Positions 16,283 to 24,915 of a DNA stretch of 64,000 nt are shown here, one piece after another; position 1 is the first letter of the stretch; the number at the start of each line of letters is the position of its first letter. The notes under the pieces were generated by a model. That model was given only the letters and a program-made list of their open reading frames with translations. It searched no databases and had not been told where the DNA came from. Position numbers and translations under genes: made by a program. The stretch covers positions 1-64,000 of the forward strand of contig JAKFER010000302.1 in the NCBI GenBank assembly GCA_036675565.1, in the 5' to 3' direction. Source of the stretch: JACCYQ01 sp036675565. GTDB lineage: Bacteria; Bacteroidota; Bacteroidia; Chitinophagales; Chitinophagaceae.

Positions 16283-16696
16283 TCAACCCTGTTTTTGCAG
16301 GTACTCCTGCAACATGATCGTTGCAGCGATCTCGTCAACCAAAGCTTTGTTTCTGCGCTGCTTCTTTTTGAGCCCCATTTCGATCATGGCCTGCGAAGCC
16401 ATTTTTGAAGTATATCGCTCATCCACTTTTTCGATGGGTATATTGGGGAAATTTTTTTCTAAATCCTTAATGCATTTTGCAACTAATGGGGTTGCATGGG
16501 TAGCCGTATCATCCATACTCCAGGGTTCCCCGATCAGGATCAGGGAAACTTTTTCCTTTTGAAAATAATCTTTTAAAAAAGAAATTAATTTGGGAGATTC
16601 AACAGTTGTGAGCCCTGTAGCTATAATACGCAACGGATCTGTAACGGCAAGGCCTGTACGCTTTAAACCATAATCAATACAAATAATCCTGGACAA
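16283..16696 (-). CDS. ruvX: YqgF/RuvX family nuclease (putative Holliday junction resolvase / pre-16S rRNA nuclease)
   Basis: A 137-residue RNase H-fold protein. ICIDYGLKRTGLAVTD holds the first catalytic aspartate, LILIGEPWSMD the second acidic strand, VDERYTSKMA the conserved DERxTS motif, and KALVDEIAATIMLQEYL the C-terminal acidic helix. Family members process the 16S rRNA 5' end and may also resolve junctions. The start is TTG at 16696 (TTG TCC AGG), with no in-frame ATG before the catalytic strand. Lies 86 bp upstream of def. Confidence 0.9.
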   Translation of the reverse strand: MSRIICIDYGLKRTGLAVTDPLRIIATGLTTVESPKLISFLKDYFQKEKVSLILIGEPWSMDDTATHATPLVAKCIKDLEKNFPNIPIEKVDERYTSKMASQAMIEMGLKKKQRRNKALVDEIAATIMLQEYLQKQG

Positions 16697-16731
16697 ATTT
16701 TAATGTATTATAGATGAACAAACCACTTTGA

Positions 16732-17634
16732 TCAGGATAAAAGTAATAAGTCTGCAATTAAAAATACGGCAAACAATACAGACGCAATGCCGTTGGAAGT
16801 CATGAATGCAATATTAACCCTACGCAGATCATTTGGTTTTACAATAGAGTGCTGGTAAATAAGCATTCCGGTGAAAATGGCAAATCCTACCCAATACAAC
16901 CAGGAAAATGATCCGTATAAACCGCCGGCTAATACAAATAAAATACTACCCAAATGAAGTCCTTCTGAAACCCTGAGTGCTCTTGCTTTTCCAATGGCGG
17001 CCGGAATTGAATATAAATCCTGTGAACGGTCAAACTCCTCATCCTGTAATGAATAAATAATATCAAATCCACTTACCCAGGTAATTACCGCGAATGAAAA
17101 AAGCAAGGGCAACCATTCAAACTGACCCGTAACCGCTAAAAAAGCACCTATGGGTGCCAGTGATAATCCCAACCCTAAAACAAGATGGCAAAGAGGTGTA
17201 AAGCGTTTGGTATAGCTATAACCCAACACCACGGCCAATGCTACCGGCGACAGGTAGAAACATATTTTATTAATGAAGATGCAGGTAATGATAAACAGAA
17301 CACTGTTAATAATAGTAAACAAAACAGCAGAATTAGCAGAAATAATACCTGCAGGGATTTCCCGGATAGCCGTTCGGGGATTCCGTGCATCAAAATGACG
17401 ATCCAGGTATCGATTAAATGCCATGGCCGCACTTCTTGCAAATACCATACATAAAATAACCAATACAAATTTTATGATCAACTGTTCTGTAGTCAGCGTT
17501 ATTCCTGTTTGTGGAACAGCTTCCTGGTTGTAATCCGATACCTGCATATATCCCAAGAAGAACCCGATAATTCCAAAGGGCATGGCAAAAATGGTATGCG
17601 AAAATTTTATGAGAGAAAGATAATTTTTGAGCAT
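16732..17634 (-). CDS. ubiA: UbiA-family prenyltransferase (4-hydroxybenzoate type)
   Basis: A 300-residue integral membrane prenyltransferase with about eight or nine transmembrane segments. Both Asp-rich motifs for Mg-diphosphate binding are present: FNRYLDRHFDARNPRTAIRE and DIIYSLQDEEFDRSQDLYSI. It matches the branch annotated as 4-hydroxybenzoate polyprenyltransferase, which in Bacteroidota without ubiquinone is thought to serve the futalosine menaquinone route (MqnP-like). That role is inferred from family and phylum only; no other menaquinone gene is adjacent. Confidence 0.85.
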   Translation of the reverse strand: MLKNYLSLIKFSHTIFAMPFGIIGFFLGYMQVSDYNQEAVPQTGITLTTEQLIIKFVLVILCMVFARSAAMAFNRYLDRHFDARNPRTAIREIPAGIISANSAVLFTIINSVLFIITCIFINKICFYLSPVALAVVLGYSYTKRFTPLCHLVLGLGLSLAPIGAFLAVTGQFEWLPLLFSFAVITWVSGFDIIYSLQDEEFDRSQDLYSIPAAIGKARALRVSEGLHLGSILFVLAGGLYGSFSWLYWVGFAIFTGMLIYQHSIVKPNDLRRVNIAFMTSNGIASVLFAVFLIADLLLLS

Positions 17635-17678
17635 TCAAAATTTTTATTCACTAATAATTAAAATTATTTCCAGTATTC

Positions 17679-18206
17679 TTAAATTCTTGATCTAACAACC
17701 TCCCACAAAACGATTCCTGCAGCCACACTCACATTCAATGAATGTTTCATGCCGAGTTGAGGGATTTCTATAAATTCATCACATAATGCCAATACTTCAT
17801 TTGAAACACCTTCCACTTCATTACCAAATATAATGGCGGCCTTTTCATTTGGCTTCAGTTCAATTGCATTAAGCCTTTTGCTGTTCTTCACCTGTTCCAC
17901 AGCCCAAATGCGATAACCATCTTCTTTTAATTTTTTTACCGCTTCTATGGTGGAATAAAAATATTTCCAGTTAACGGTATCGGTAGCTCCTAATGCTGTT
18001 TTTTGAATATCACGATGCGGAGGTTGTGCGGTAAAACCACAAAGAAACAAGCATTCCACTAAAAAGGCATCGGCTGTACGAAAAACACTACCCACATTAT
18101 GCATACTGCGGATATTATCCAAAACCACTACAACCGGTGTTTTTTCCGATTCCCTGAATTCTTCAACCGATTTACGGTTTAATTCCTCCATCGATAATTT
18201 TTGCAT
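17679..18206 (-). CDS. SpoU/TrmH-family RNA 2'-O-methyltransferase
   Basis: A 175-residue SPOUT-class SAM-dependent RNA methyltransferase. Motif 1 is VVVLDNIRSMHNVGSVFRTA (conserved N and R), motif 2 AAIIFGNEVEGVSNEVLALC and motif 3 EIPQLGMKHSLNVSVAAGIV, which together form the knotted SAM site. There is no extra N-terminal RNA-binding domain, so it is a short TrmH/TrmL-like form. The methylated RNA and position are not predictable. An exact -7 box (TACTTTTG) lies just upstream at 18212-18219. Confidence 0.88.
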   Translation of the reverse strand: MQKLSMEELNRKSVEEFRESEKTPVVVVLDNIRSMHNVGSVFRTADAFLVECLFLCGFTAQPPHRDIQKTALGATDTVNWKYFYSTIEAVKKLKEDGYRIWAVEQVKNSKRLNAIELKPNEKAAIIFGNEVEGVSNEVLALCDEFIEIPQLGMKHSLNVSVAAGIVLWEVVRSRI

Positions 18207-18211
18207 AACTG

Positions 18212-18219
18212 CAAAAGTA
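18212..18219 (-). promoter_or_regulatory. -7 promoter box for the SpoU methyltransferase gene
   Basis: Minus strand TACTTTTG, exact -7 box, 5 nt before the ATG. This implies an extremely short 5' UTR if it is used. No clear -33 element. Confidence 0.35.
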
Positions 18220-18305
18220 AGCCGACGGTAAAACAGAATTTCAATATCCTTAATAAAAATGTATAAAAAAGAACTGTTGAAAGGTTCTTAAACCAAAGCG
18301 GATTT

Positions 18306-18313
18306 TATATTTG
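18306..18313 (+). promoter_or_regulatory. -7 promoter box for mutS
   Basis: TATATTTG, exact Bacteroidota -7 box, 11 nt before the mutS ATG at 18325. The -33 element is weak. Confidence 0.4.
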
Positions 18314-18324
18314 CCGTAATTGAT

Positions 18325-20928
18325 ATGGCAAAAACAAAACCTTCCGAAACGCCTTTAATGCAGCAACACCGGGCTATTAAACAAAAATATCCCGATGCCA
18401 TCCTGCTTTTTCGTGTGGGTGATTTTTATGAAACTTTTGGAAATGATGCCGTCATTGCTTCGCAGGTTTTAGGAATTACACTTACCAAAAGAAATAATGG
18501 GGCCGCTTCTTCCCTTGCACTGGCAGGATTTCCTCACCATGCATTGGACACTTACCTGCATAAACTGGTTAAGGCCGGTTACCGCGTAGCTATTTGTGAT
18601 CAACTGGAAGATCCTAAAATGGCTAAGGGGATCGTCAAAAGAGGTGTAACTGAAATGGTGACACCGGGCACAGCAGTGAATGATAAATTACTAGAACATC
18701 ATTCCAATAATTTTCTTACAGGCATTCATTTTTCTGACCATGATCAATACGGATTGGCTTTTTTGGATATTTCTACCGGTGAATTTCTGATCACGCAAGG
18801 TGATCGTGAATACGCCGATAAAATGATGCAAAGCTTTAAACCGGCTGAAGTTATTTTTCAAAGAAACAATCAAAAAAAATTCAAGGAATATTTCGGTAGT
18901 AAATTTTATAGTTATACACTGGACGAATGGATCTTTGATGAAGGTTATGCGGAAGAAAGTTTGTTAAAACATTTTCAAACACATTCTTTAAAAGGATTTG
19001 GGATTGAAGACCTGCGCATCGGGATGGTAGCTGCAGGTGCATTATTACATTACCTGAAAGATACTGAACACCCCAACCTGCAACATATCGCTTCCATCCA
19101 AAGATTGGATAAGGAAGATTTTTTATGGATGGATCGCTTTACCATTCGCAACCTGGAACTGGTTAACCAGCAAACAGAAGGCAGTAAAACACTTTTAAGT
19201 GTCTTGGATAATACAGCATCTCCAATGGGTGCCAGGATGCTAAAGCGCTGGATCGTTTTCCCATTAAAAGATTTAAATAAGATCAATGAACGGTTACAAA
19301 CTGTTTCGTTTTTTATCCTGAATACTGAAATACGCACCAAAATGGTGCAAGCCATAAAACATTGTGGTGATGTGGAAAGAATGGTCTCTAAAATCCCATT
19401 AAAAAAAATCAATCCACGTGAACTGTTGCAACTGGCCCGCGGTTTAAAGCAGGTTGATGACATCAGGCAATGGTGCCTTTCTGCTGAAAACGAATACCTG
19501 AACCGGCTTGGCGATGCACTCAATCCCTGCCACCTGATAGCCGATAAAATTTTAAAAGAGATTGTGGATAATCCACCGGCACAAGCTAACCGAGGAGGTA
19601 TTATCAACAGTGGTGTACATCCTGACCTGGATGAGTTGCGTTCCATTTCTCATAACGGTAAAGCATACCTGCTTAAAATGCAGCAGGCCGAAACCACCGC
19701 TACGGGAATATCATCTTTAAAAATTGGTTTCAATAATGTTTTTGGTTATTACCTGGAAGTAACTAACCTGCATAAAGAAAAAGTACCCACGTCCTGGATC
19801 AGGAAACAAACCTTAACCAATGCGGAAAGATATATTACGCCAGAGTTGAAAGAATATGAAGAAAAGATCATGGGCGCTGAAGACAAGATCCTGGAAATAG
19901 AATTAAGGATCTTTGAATCCTTGCTTAATGACTTGTTTGATTATATCACACCCATTCAGACCAATGGTAATATCCTTGCCATTTTGGATTGTATGATTTG
20001 TTTTGCACACAATGCCACACAGTACAAATATAAAATCCCGGTTGTGCATGAGGGTGATGAACTGGTCATCAAAGAAGGTCGTCACCCGGTTATAGAAAGG
20101 CATTTGCCAATTGGTGAATCATTTATCCATAATGATATTGAACTGAATAAAACGGATCAGCAGATCATCATTCTTACCGGCCCCAACATGAGTGGTAAAT
20201 CGGCCTTGTTGCGGCAAACTGCACTGATAACACTGATGGCACATATGGGAAGTTTTGTCCCGGCAACCGATGCATTTATTCCGCTGACGGATAAAATATT
20301 TACCCGTGTTGGTGCAAGCGATAACCTGAGTGGTGGAGAATCCACATTTATGGTGGAGATGAATGAAACCGCATCCATCATTAACAACCTGACGCCACGC
20401 AGTCTTATTTTGCTGGATGAAATCGGGCGTGGCACTTCAACTTATGATGGAATATCCATTGCCTGGAGCATCGCTGAATATCTTCATCAATCCCCTACGC
20501 AACCCAAAACTTTATTTGCTACGCATTACCATGAGTTGAATGAATTGGAAAACAAGCTGGAAAGGGTTAAAAACTTTCATATCACCAATAAAGAATCAGG
20601 GAACAAGATCATTTTTTTAAGAAAACTGGCAATGGGTGGAAGCCGACACAGCTTTGGTATACATGTGGCTAAAATGGCTGGCATGCCACCCTTGCTGATT
20701 GACAGGGCCAACGACATTTTAAAACAACTGGAACAAAAACATGTAGATGATAAATTGGGCGACACCGTGAAAAATCTTACCGGCACCCGCATGCAGTTAA
20801 GCATATTTGATGTGCATACCCAAACCTTCGAAGAGATCAGGGACCTGTTGGAACAAACCGATATCAATCGTTTAACCCCGGTGGAAGCATTGTTGAAATT
20901 GCAGGAGATAAAAGGGAAGATAAAATAG
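18325..20928 (+). CDS. mutS: DNA mismatch repair protein MutS
   Basis: An 867-residue mismatch-recognition ATPase. The N-terminal mismatch-binding domain has the Phe-x-Glu motif in FRVGDFYETFG; the lever and clamp domains follow. The C-terminal ABC ATPase has Walker A GPNMSGKSALLRQ, the ESTFMVEMNE signature segment, Walker B LILLDEIGRGTSTYDG, and the FATHYHELNELE loop. The C-terminal PVEALLKLQEIKGKIK is the usual end. Full length and apparently intact. It begins a single-gene unit, and a 4 x 8-nt degenerate repeat overlaps its stop codon. Confidence 0.97.
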   Translation: MAKTKPSETPLMQQHRAIKQKYPDAILLFRVGDFYETFGNDAVIASQVLGITLTKRNNGAASSLALAGFPHHALDTYLHKLVKAGYRVAICDQLEDPKMAKGIVKRGVTEMVTPGTAVNDKLLEHHSNNFLTGIHFSDHDQYGLAFLDISTGEFLITQGDREYADKMMQSFKPAEVIFQRNNQKKFKEYFGSKFYSYTLDEWIFDEGYAEESLLKHFQTHSLKGFGIEDLRIGMVAAGALLHYLKDTEHPNLQHIASIQRLDKEDFLWMDRFTIRNLELVNQQTEGSKTLLSVLDNTASPMGARMLKRWIVFPLKDLNKINERLQTVSFFILNTEIRTKMVQAIKHCGDVERMVSKIPLKKINPRELLQLARGLKQVDDIRQWCLSAENEYLNRLGDALNPCHLIADKILKEIVDNPPAQANRGGIINSGVHPDLDELRSISHNGKAYLLKMQQAETTATGISSLKIGFNNVFGYYLEVTNLHKEKVPTSWIRKQTLTNAERYITPELKEYEEKIMGAEDKILEIELRIFESLLNDLFDYITPIQTNGNILAILDCMICFAHNATQYKYKIPVVHEGDELVIKEGRHPVIERHLPIGESFIHNDIELNKTDQQIIILTGPNMSGKSALLRQTALITLMAHMGSFVPATDAFIPLTDKIFTRVGASDNLSGGESTFMVEMNETASIINNLTPRSLILLDEIGRGTSTYDGISIAWSIAEYLHQSPTQPKTLFATHYHELNELENKLERVKNFHITNKESGNKIIFLRKLAMGGSRHSFGIHVAKMAGMPPLLIDRANDILKQLEQKHVDDKLGDTVKNLTGTRMQLSIFDVHTQTFEEIRDLLEQTDINRLTPVEALLKLQEIKGKIK

Positions 20929-20958
20929 TTGATAAGTTGATTGGTTGACAGGTTGAAT
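20927..20958 (+). repeat. Four degenerate 8-nt repeats at the mutS stop codon
   Basis: The sequence consists of AGTTGATA, AGTTGATT, GGTTGACA and GGTTGAAT in direct succession (unit RGTTGAYW-like). The first unit overlaps the TAG stop of mutS (20926-20928). Comparable short-period arrays sit at gene ends elsewhere in the window. Confidence 0.7.
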
Positions 20959-20995
20959 AAATTTTCAAAACCGCTTTTTGCATTGCAGCATTATT

Positions 20996-21379
20996 TTATT
21001 CCGCATCAAACCATATCGGCGTAGCATCATTCCAGTTTCCATTGTAATTAATAAACAACTCTTCTCCCGCTTCTATATCTCTCATGGTTTTAATGGAGAT
21101 CAGTTCAGTTGAATAATCCATTTCATATTCGCAGTTTGATTGATAAGCGTGATTGTAAACAGCTATATATCCCAATGCCATGCAACATTTCTTCAACTCC
21201 GTTTGCCATTCAAAAATATAGTCATGTAAACGCGTTTGATCAAGCAACTTTCTTTCTTCCTCAGTCATAACAACAACCGGGGAAATTTCAATAATCGTAT
21301 TTGCTTCAATGGCTGAAGACGTATAAACGCCCCTGCCCATTTTACCCGTTTCAGCGATATATAGTGATGATAAGATCAT
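20996..21379 (-). CDS. SET domain-containing protein (putative protein lysine methyltransferase)
   Basis: A 127-residue compact SET domain. The N-terminal KMGRGVYTSSAIEANTIIEI is the GxG-like SAM-binding opening; AVYNHAYQSNCEYEM is the NHxxxxNC knot motif; DIEAGEELFINYNG is the closing GEELxxxY motif with the catalytic tyrosine. No pre-SET or post-SET cysteines are present. Bacterial proteins of this size are found in Bacteroidota and Chlamydiae and may methylate proteins, but substrates here are unknown. It stands alone, minus strand, between mutS and mgtE. Confidence 0.82.
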   Translation of the reverse strand: MILSSLYIAETGKMGRGVYTSSAIEANTIIEISPVVVMTEEERKLLDQTRLHDYIFEWQTELKKCCMALGYIAVYNHAYQSNCEYEMDYSTELISIKTMRDIEAGEELFINYNGNWNDATPIWFDAE

Positions 21380-21499
21380 TGTGTTAATTGCTAATGATGA
21401 ATAAACATTCTTTCGGGGTGCTAAACAAGATTCCCGGCTAAATTACAAATAGATATGCCTGTTTAACTATTCCAAACACTGAATTCGTATTTTTGAAAC

Positions 21500-22888
21500 A
21501 TGTCATTGGAACTGGAACAACCAACCTTGAATGAGCAGTTTGAAGAAGTGATTAATAACGGTGATCAGCTGGCCATCCGCGATTTTCTGAACCACCAAAA
21601 TATTAGTGATGTTGCGGACCTGATTTACGAATTCCCCGAATTCGAACACCTGATCATTTCCAACATGTCCATACATCGCTCAGCCAGCGTATTCAAAATA
21701 CTTGAATTTCCTACACAGAAAAGCATCATCCAGGAACTGCCTCCCAACAAAATGGCGGAATTGCTGAATGAACTACCGGCCGATGACCGTACTTCGTTTT
21801 TAGAAGAATTGCCCGGTAATGTTGTAAGAGAATTCATTAAACTCCTTGACCCGGAAGAAAGAAAGATTACCTTATCGCTCCTGGGTTATCCTGAAAATTC
21901 CGTTGGACGTTTAATGACGCCGGACTATGTTTATGTGTACGAACATAATACCGTTGCTGAAGTTTTGGATATTATCAGGCGTGTTGGAAAAAACAGTGAA
22001 ACCATCGATGTAGTTTACGTGATCAATGAAGCTGGCGAATTGATGGATGACCTGCGGATCAGGGAATTTATTTTGAATCCACCTGATAAAAAGGTTTCCG
22101 ACATGATGGATGAACGTGTGATTTCCCTGAACGTTTATGATGACCAGGAGGTAGCCAATGAAGTTTTTAAAATGAATAACCGGGTGGCACTTCCCGTGGT
22201 AAGCAACAGTAATAAGTTGCTTGGTATTGTAACGATCGATGACGTATTATGGGTTACCAACGAGGAATTCGGAGAAGATATTCAAAAGATCGGTGGTACG
22301 TCTGCCCTGGAACAGCCATACCTTGAAATGCCCATTTTTGCGCTTTTCAAAAAAAGAGTTTTCTGGATGATCATTTTGTTTGTGGGTGAATTAATGACCA
22401 TTTCTGCGATGCATCAATTTGAAGCCGAGATCGCCAAAGTTGTGATCCTGGCAACTTTTATTCCGTTGATCATTTCCAGTGGAGGAAACAGCGGTTCCCA
22501 AGCTGCAACCCTAATCATCCAGGCAATGGCTTTAAAAGAGATCTCTCTCGAAGATTGGTGGAAGATCATGCGCCGGGAAATTGTATCCGGGTTGCTTTTG
22601 GGATTAACACTTTGCATGATCGGAATAGGCGTTATACTTATCTGGCACAATTTTTCTTCCATATTCGGAGAATATTATATCAGTATTGCATTTACTGTCG
22701 GACTTTCCTTAATTGGAATCATTTTATGGGGAACGCTGGTTGGCTCCATGTTGCCATTAATATTAAAAAGATTAGGAGCAGATCCGGCTGCTTCTTCTAC
22801 CCCATTTGTTGCGACTTTGGTTGATGTTACTGGTCTGATCATCTATTTTTCTATGGCGGTCCTGATTTTATCAGGTAAGCTGTTATAA
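21500..22888 (+). CDS. mgtE: Magnesium transporter MgtE
   Basis: A 462-residue Mg2+ channel/transporter of the inner membrane. The order is the N domain (helical MgtE_N, IQELPPNKMAELLNELPADD), two CBS domains (SVGRLMTPDYVYVYE; VSDMMDERVISLNV to IDDVLWV), then five transmembrane helices starting near residue 285 (FWMIILFVGELMTISAM) with the pore motif PLIISSGGNSGSQAATL. The cytosolic domains gate the pore by sensing Mg2+. Length is normal and no Mg-sensing RNA was seen upstream. Confidence 0.94.
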   Translation: MSLELEQPTLNEQFEEVINNGDQLAIRDFLNHQNISDVADLIYEFPEFEHLIISNMSIHRSASVFKILEFPTQKSIIQELPPNKMAELLNELPADDRTSFLEELPGNVVREFIKLLDPEERKITLSLLGYPENSVGRLMTPDYVYVYEHNTVAEVLDIIRRVGKNSETIDVVYVINEAGELMDDLRIREFILNPPDKKVSDMMDERVISLNVYDDQEVANEVFKMNNRVALPVVSNSNKLLGIVTIDDVLWVTNEEFGEDIQKIGGTSALEQPYLEMPIFALFKKRVFWMIILFVGELMTISAMHQFEAEIAKVVILATFIPLIISSGGNSGSQAATLIIQAMALKEISLEDWWKIMRREIVSGLLLGLTLCMIGIGVILIWHNFSSIFGEYYISIAFTVGLSLIGIILWGTLVGSMLPLILKRLGADPAASSTPFVATLVDVTGLIIYFSMAVLILSGKLL

Positions 22889-23029
22889 TTTTTCCCACTT
22901 TGCCTGCCAGATGTCCTTTTACCAGCTGATTTGAAACACTAACAACTGTTTCTATAAAAGCGAATTATAACTATATTGTGCCCTTTCAAATGAAAATCTC
23001 ATTGTAATTATTAAACCAACTATTATTCT

Positions 23030-24865
23030 ATGTGCGGAATTGTTGCTTACATCGGACCCCGTGAAGCTTACCCTATTATTTTAAAAGGACTAAAAAGACT
23101 CGAATACCGTGGTTACGACAGTGCCGGTGTTGCTTTATTAAACAGCGGATTAAAAGTATATAAAAAGAAAGGAAAGGTTGCCGACCTGGAAGAAACTTTA
23201 ATTGGTAAAGATATGCATGCCAATGTTGGTATCGGTCATACCCGTTGGGCCACGCATGGCGAACCAAGCGATTGCAATGCACACCCGCATATGTCCCACA
23301 ATGGCAAACTGGCAATGATCCATAACGGCATTATTGAAAATTATGCTCAGCTAAAGACTGAATTAATTAAAAAAGGATATGAATTCAAAAGTGATACGGA
23401 TACGGAAGTATTATTGAATTTTATTGAAGATATCCTGCAAAATAATAATTGTTCTCTCGAAGAAGCCGTACGTATTGCACTAAAAAGAATTGTTGGTGCA
23501 TATGTTATTGTATTGATAGACCAGGATAACCCGGATACCTTGATCGCTGCCCGAAAAGGCAGTCCATTGGTGATTGGAATTGGAAAGGGTGAACATTTCT
23601 TAGCTTCCGATGCTTCACCGATCATTGAATATACCAAAGAAGTGGTTTATGTTAATGACTATGAAGTGGCCATTATTAAATCAGATGAACTGATATTAAA
23701 AAATCTCGGTAATGAAAGACAAACACCCTACATTACCAAGTTGGATATGGAACTGGCCGCTATTGAAAAAGGTGGCTACGAACATTTTATGTTGAAAGAG
23801 ATCTTTGAGCAGCCAAAAACCATATTCGATTGTTTACGTGGAAGACTGGATGCCCACGCTGGCACCATCACCATGAAAGGAATAGAAGAATATTCAGAGC
23901 AATTAAAAAATGCCAACCGGATTGTAATTGTTGCCTGCGGTACCAGCTGGCATGCCGGGCTTGTTGCGGAATATATTTTTGAAGAATTATGCAGGGTAAA
24001 TGTGGAGGTGGAATATGCCTCTGAGTTCAGGTACCGAAACCCGGTAATCAATAAAGGTGATGTAATTATTGCGATATCACAAAGTGGTGAAACGGCCGAT
24101 ACATTAGTGGCCATTGAAAATGCAAAAGAAAAAGGTGCCATCATCTTAGGTGTGGTGAATGTGGTAGGTTCCTCAATCGCAAGAGCTTCTCACGGTGGTG
24201 CCTATACGCATGCAGGCCCGGAAATCGGGGTGGCATCAACCAAGGCATTTACTGCTCAATTAGTCATATTAGTGATGATCGCTTTGAAAGTTGGTTTTGA
24301 AAAAGGCACTATAGAAGAAAAAAGATATCGACAGTTACTGATAGACCTGGAGGCCATTCCGCAAAAAGTTGAAGTGGTTTTAAAAGACCATGAAAAAATT
24401 AAAGCTTTGGCAGAAAAATATAAGGATGCACCCGATTTCCTTTACCTGGGTCGTGGTTACAGTTTCCCCGTGGCACTGGAAGGTGCATTGAAGTTAAAAG
24501 AGATCTCTTACATACATGCTGAAGGATATCCCGCTGCTGAAATGAAACATGGTCCTATCGCATTGGTTGACGAAAAACTCCCTGTTGTTTTTGTAGCTAC
24601 TAAAGATGTTTATCATCAAAAAGTATTAAGCAATATGCAGGAAATAAAAGCTCGTAAGGGAAAAGTGATTGCTGTTATTACAGAAGGTGACACCCAAACG
24701 CCAACCATCACGAATGATTTAATGATCATTCCGGAAACAGATGAAATCCTGGCGCCGATGTTAAGTGTAATTCCTTTACAGTTGTTGGCATATTATATTG
24801 GAATTGCTAAAGGCTGCGATGTAGATAAACCACGAAACCTCGCTAAGAGTGTAACCGTTGAATAA
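23030..24865 (+). CDS. glmS: Glutamine--fructose-6-phosphate aminotransferase (isomerizing)
   Basis: A 611-residue cytoplasmic enzyme making glucosamine 6-phosphate, the entry to peptidoglycan and lipopolysaccharide amino sugars. The N-terminal nucleophile is Cys2 (MCGIVAYIG), in the glutaminase domain with HTRWATHGEPS. Two SIS domains follow (IVACGTSWHAGLVAEY; FLYLGRGYSFPVALEGALKL) and the C-terminus ends DKPRNLAKSVTVE as is standard. No glmS ribozyme is seen upstream, consistent with the phylum. A DUF4954 gene follows after 50 bp on the same strand. Confidence 0.96.
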   Translation: MCGIVAYIGPREAYPIILKGLKRLEYRGYDSAGVALLNSGLKVYKKKGKVADLEETLIGKDMHANVGIGHTRWATHGEPSDCNAHPHMSHNGKLAMIHNGIIENYAQLKTELIKKGYEFKSDTDTEVLLNFIEDILQNNNCSLEEAVRIALKRIVGAYVIVLIDQDNPDTLIAARKGSPLVIGIGKGEHFLASDASPIIEYTKEVVYVNDYEVAIIKSDELILKNLGNERQTPYITKLDMELAAIEKGGYEHFMLKEIFEQPKTIFDCLRGRLDAHAGTITMKGIEEYSEQLKNANRIVIVACGTSWHAGLVAEYIFEELCRVNVEVEYASEFRYRNPVINKGDVIIAISQSGETADTLVAIENAKEKGAIILGVVNVVGSSIARASHGGAYTHAGPEIGVASTKAFTAQLVILVMIALKVGFEKGTIEEKRYRQLLIDLEAIPQKVEVVLKDHEKIKALAEKYKDAPDFLYLGRGYSFPVALEGALKLKEISYIHAEGYPAAEMKHGPIALVDEKLPVVFVATKDVYHQKVLSNMQEIKARKGKVIAVITEGDTQTPTITNDLMIIPETDEILAPMLSVIPLQLLAYYIGIAKGCDVDKPRNLAKSVTVE

Positions 24866-24915
24866 TATTTTCATTTGTTGAAATACTGATTCTCAAAAAC
24901 AACTTTCCTGTTGCT

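Noticed and set aside
19561..19575. A TGTGGATAA sequence resembling a DnaA box
   Set aside because: Single occurrence inside the mutS coding region; no cluster of boxes and no AT-rich unwinding element, so not an origin.
19050..19646. A 198-codon minus-strand open frame
   Set aside because: Antisense to mutS, with Ser/Arg/Leu-rich composition typical of a shadow frame and no recognisable motif.
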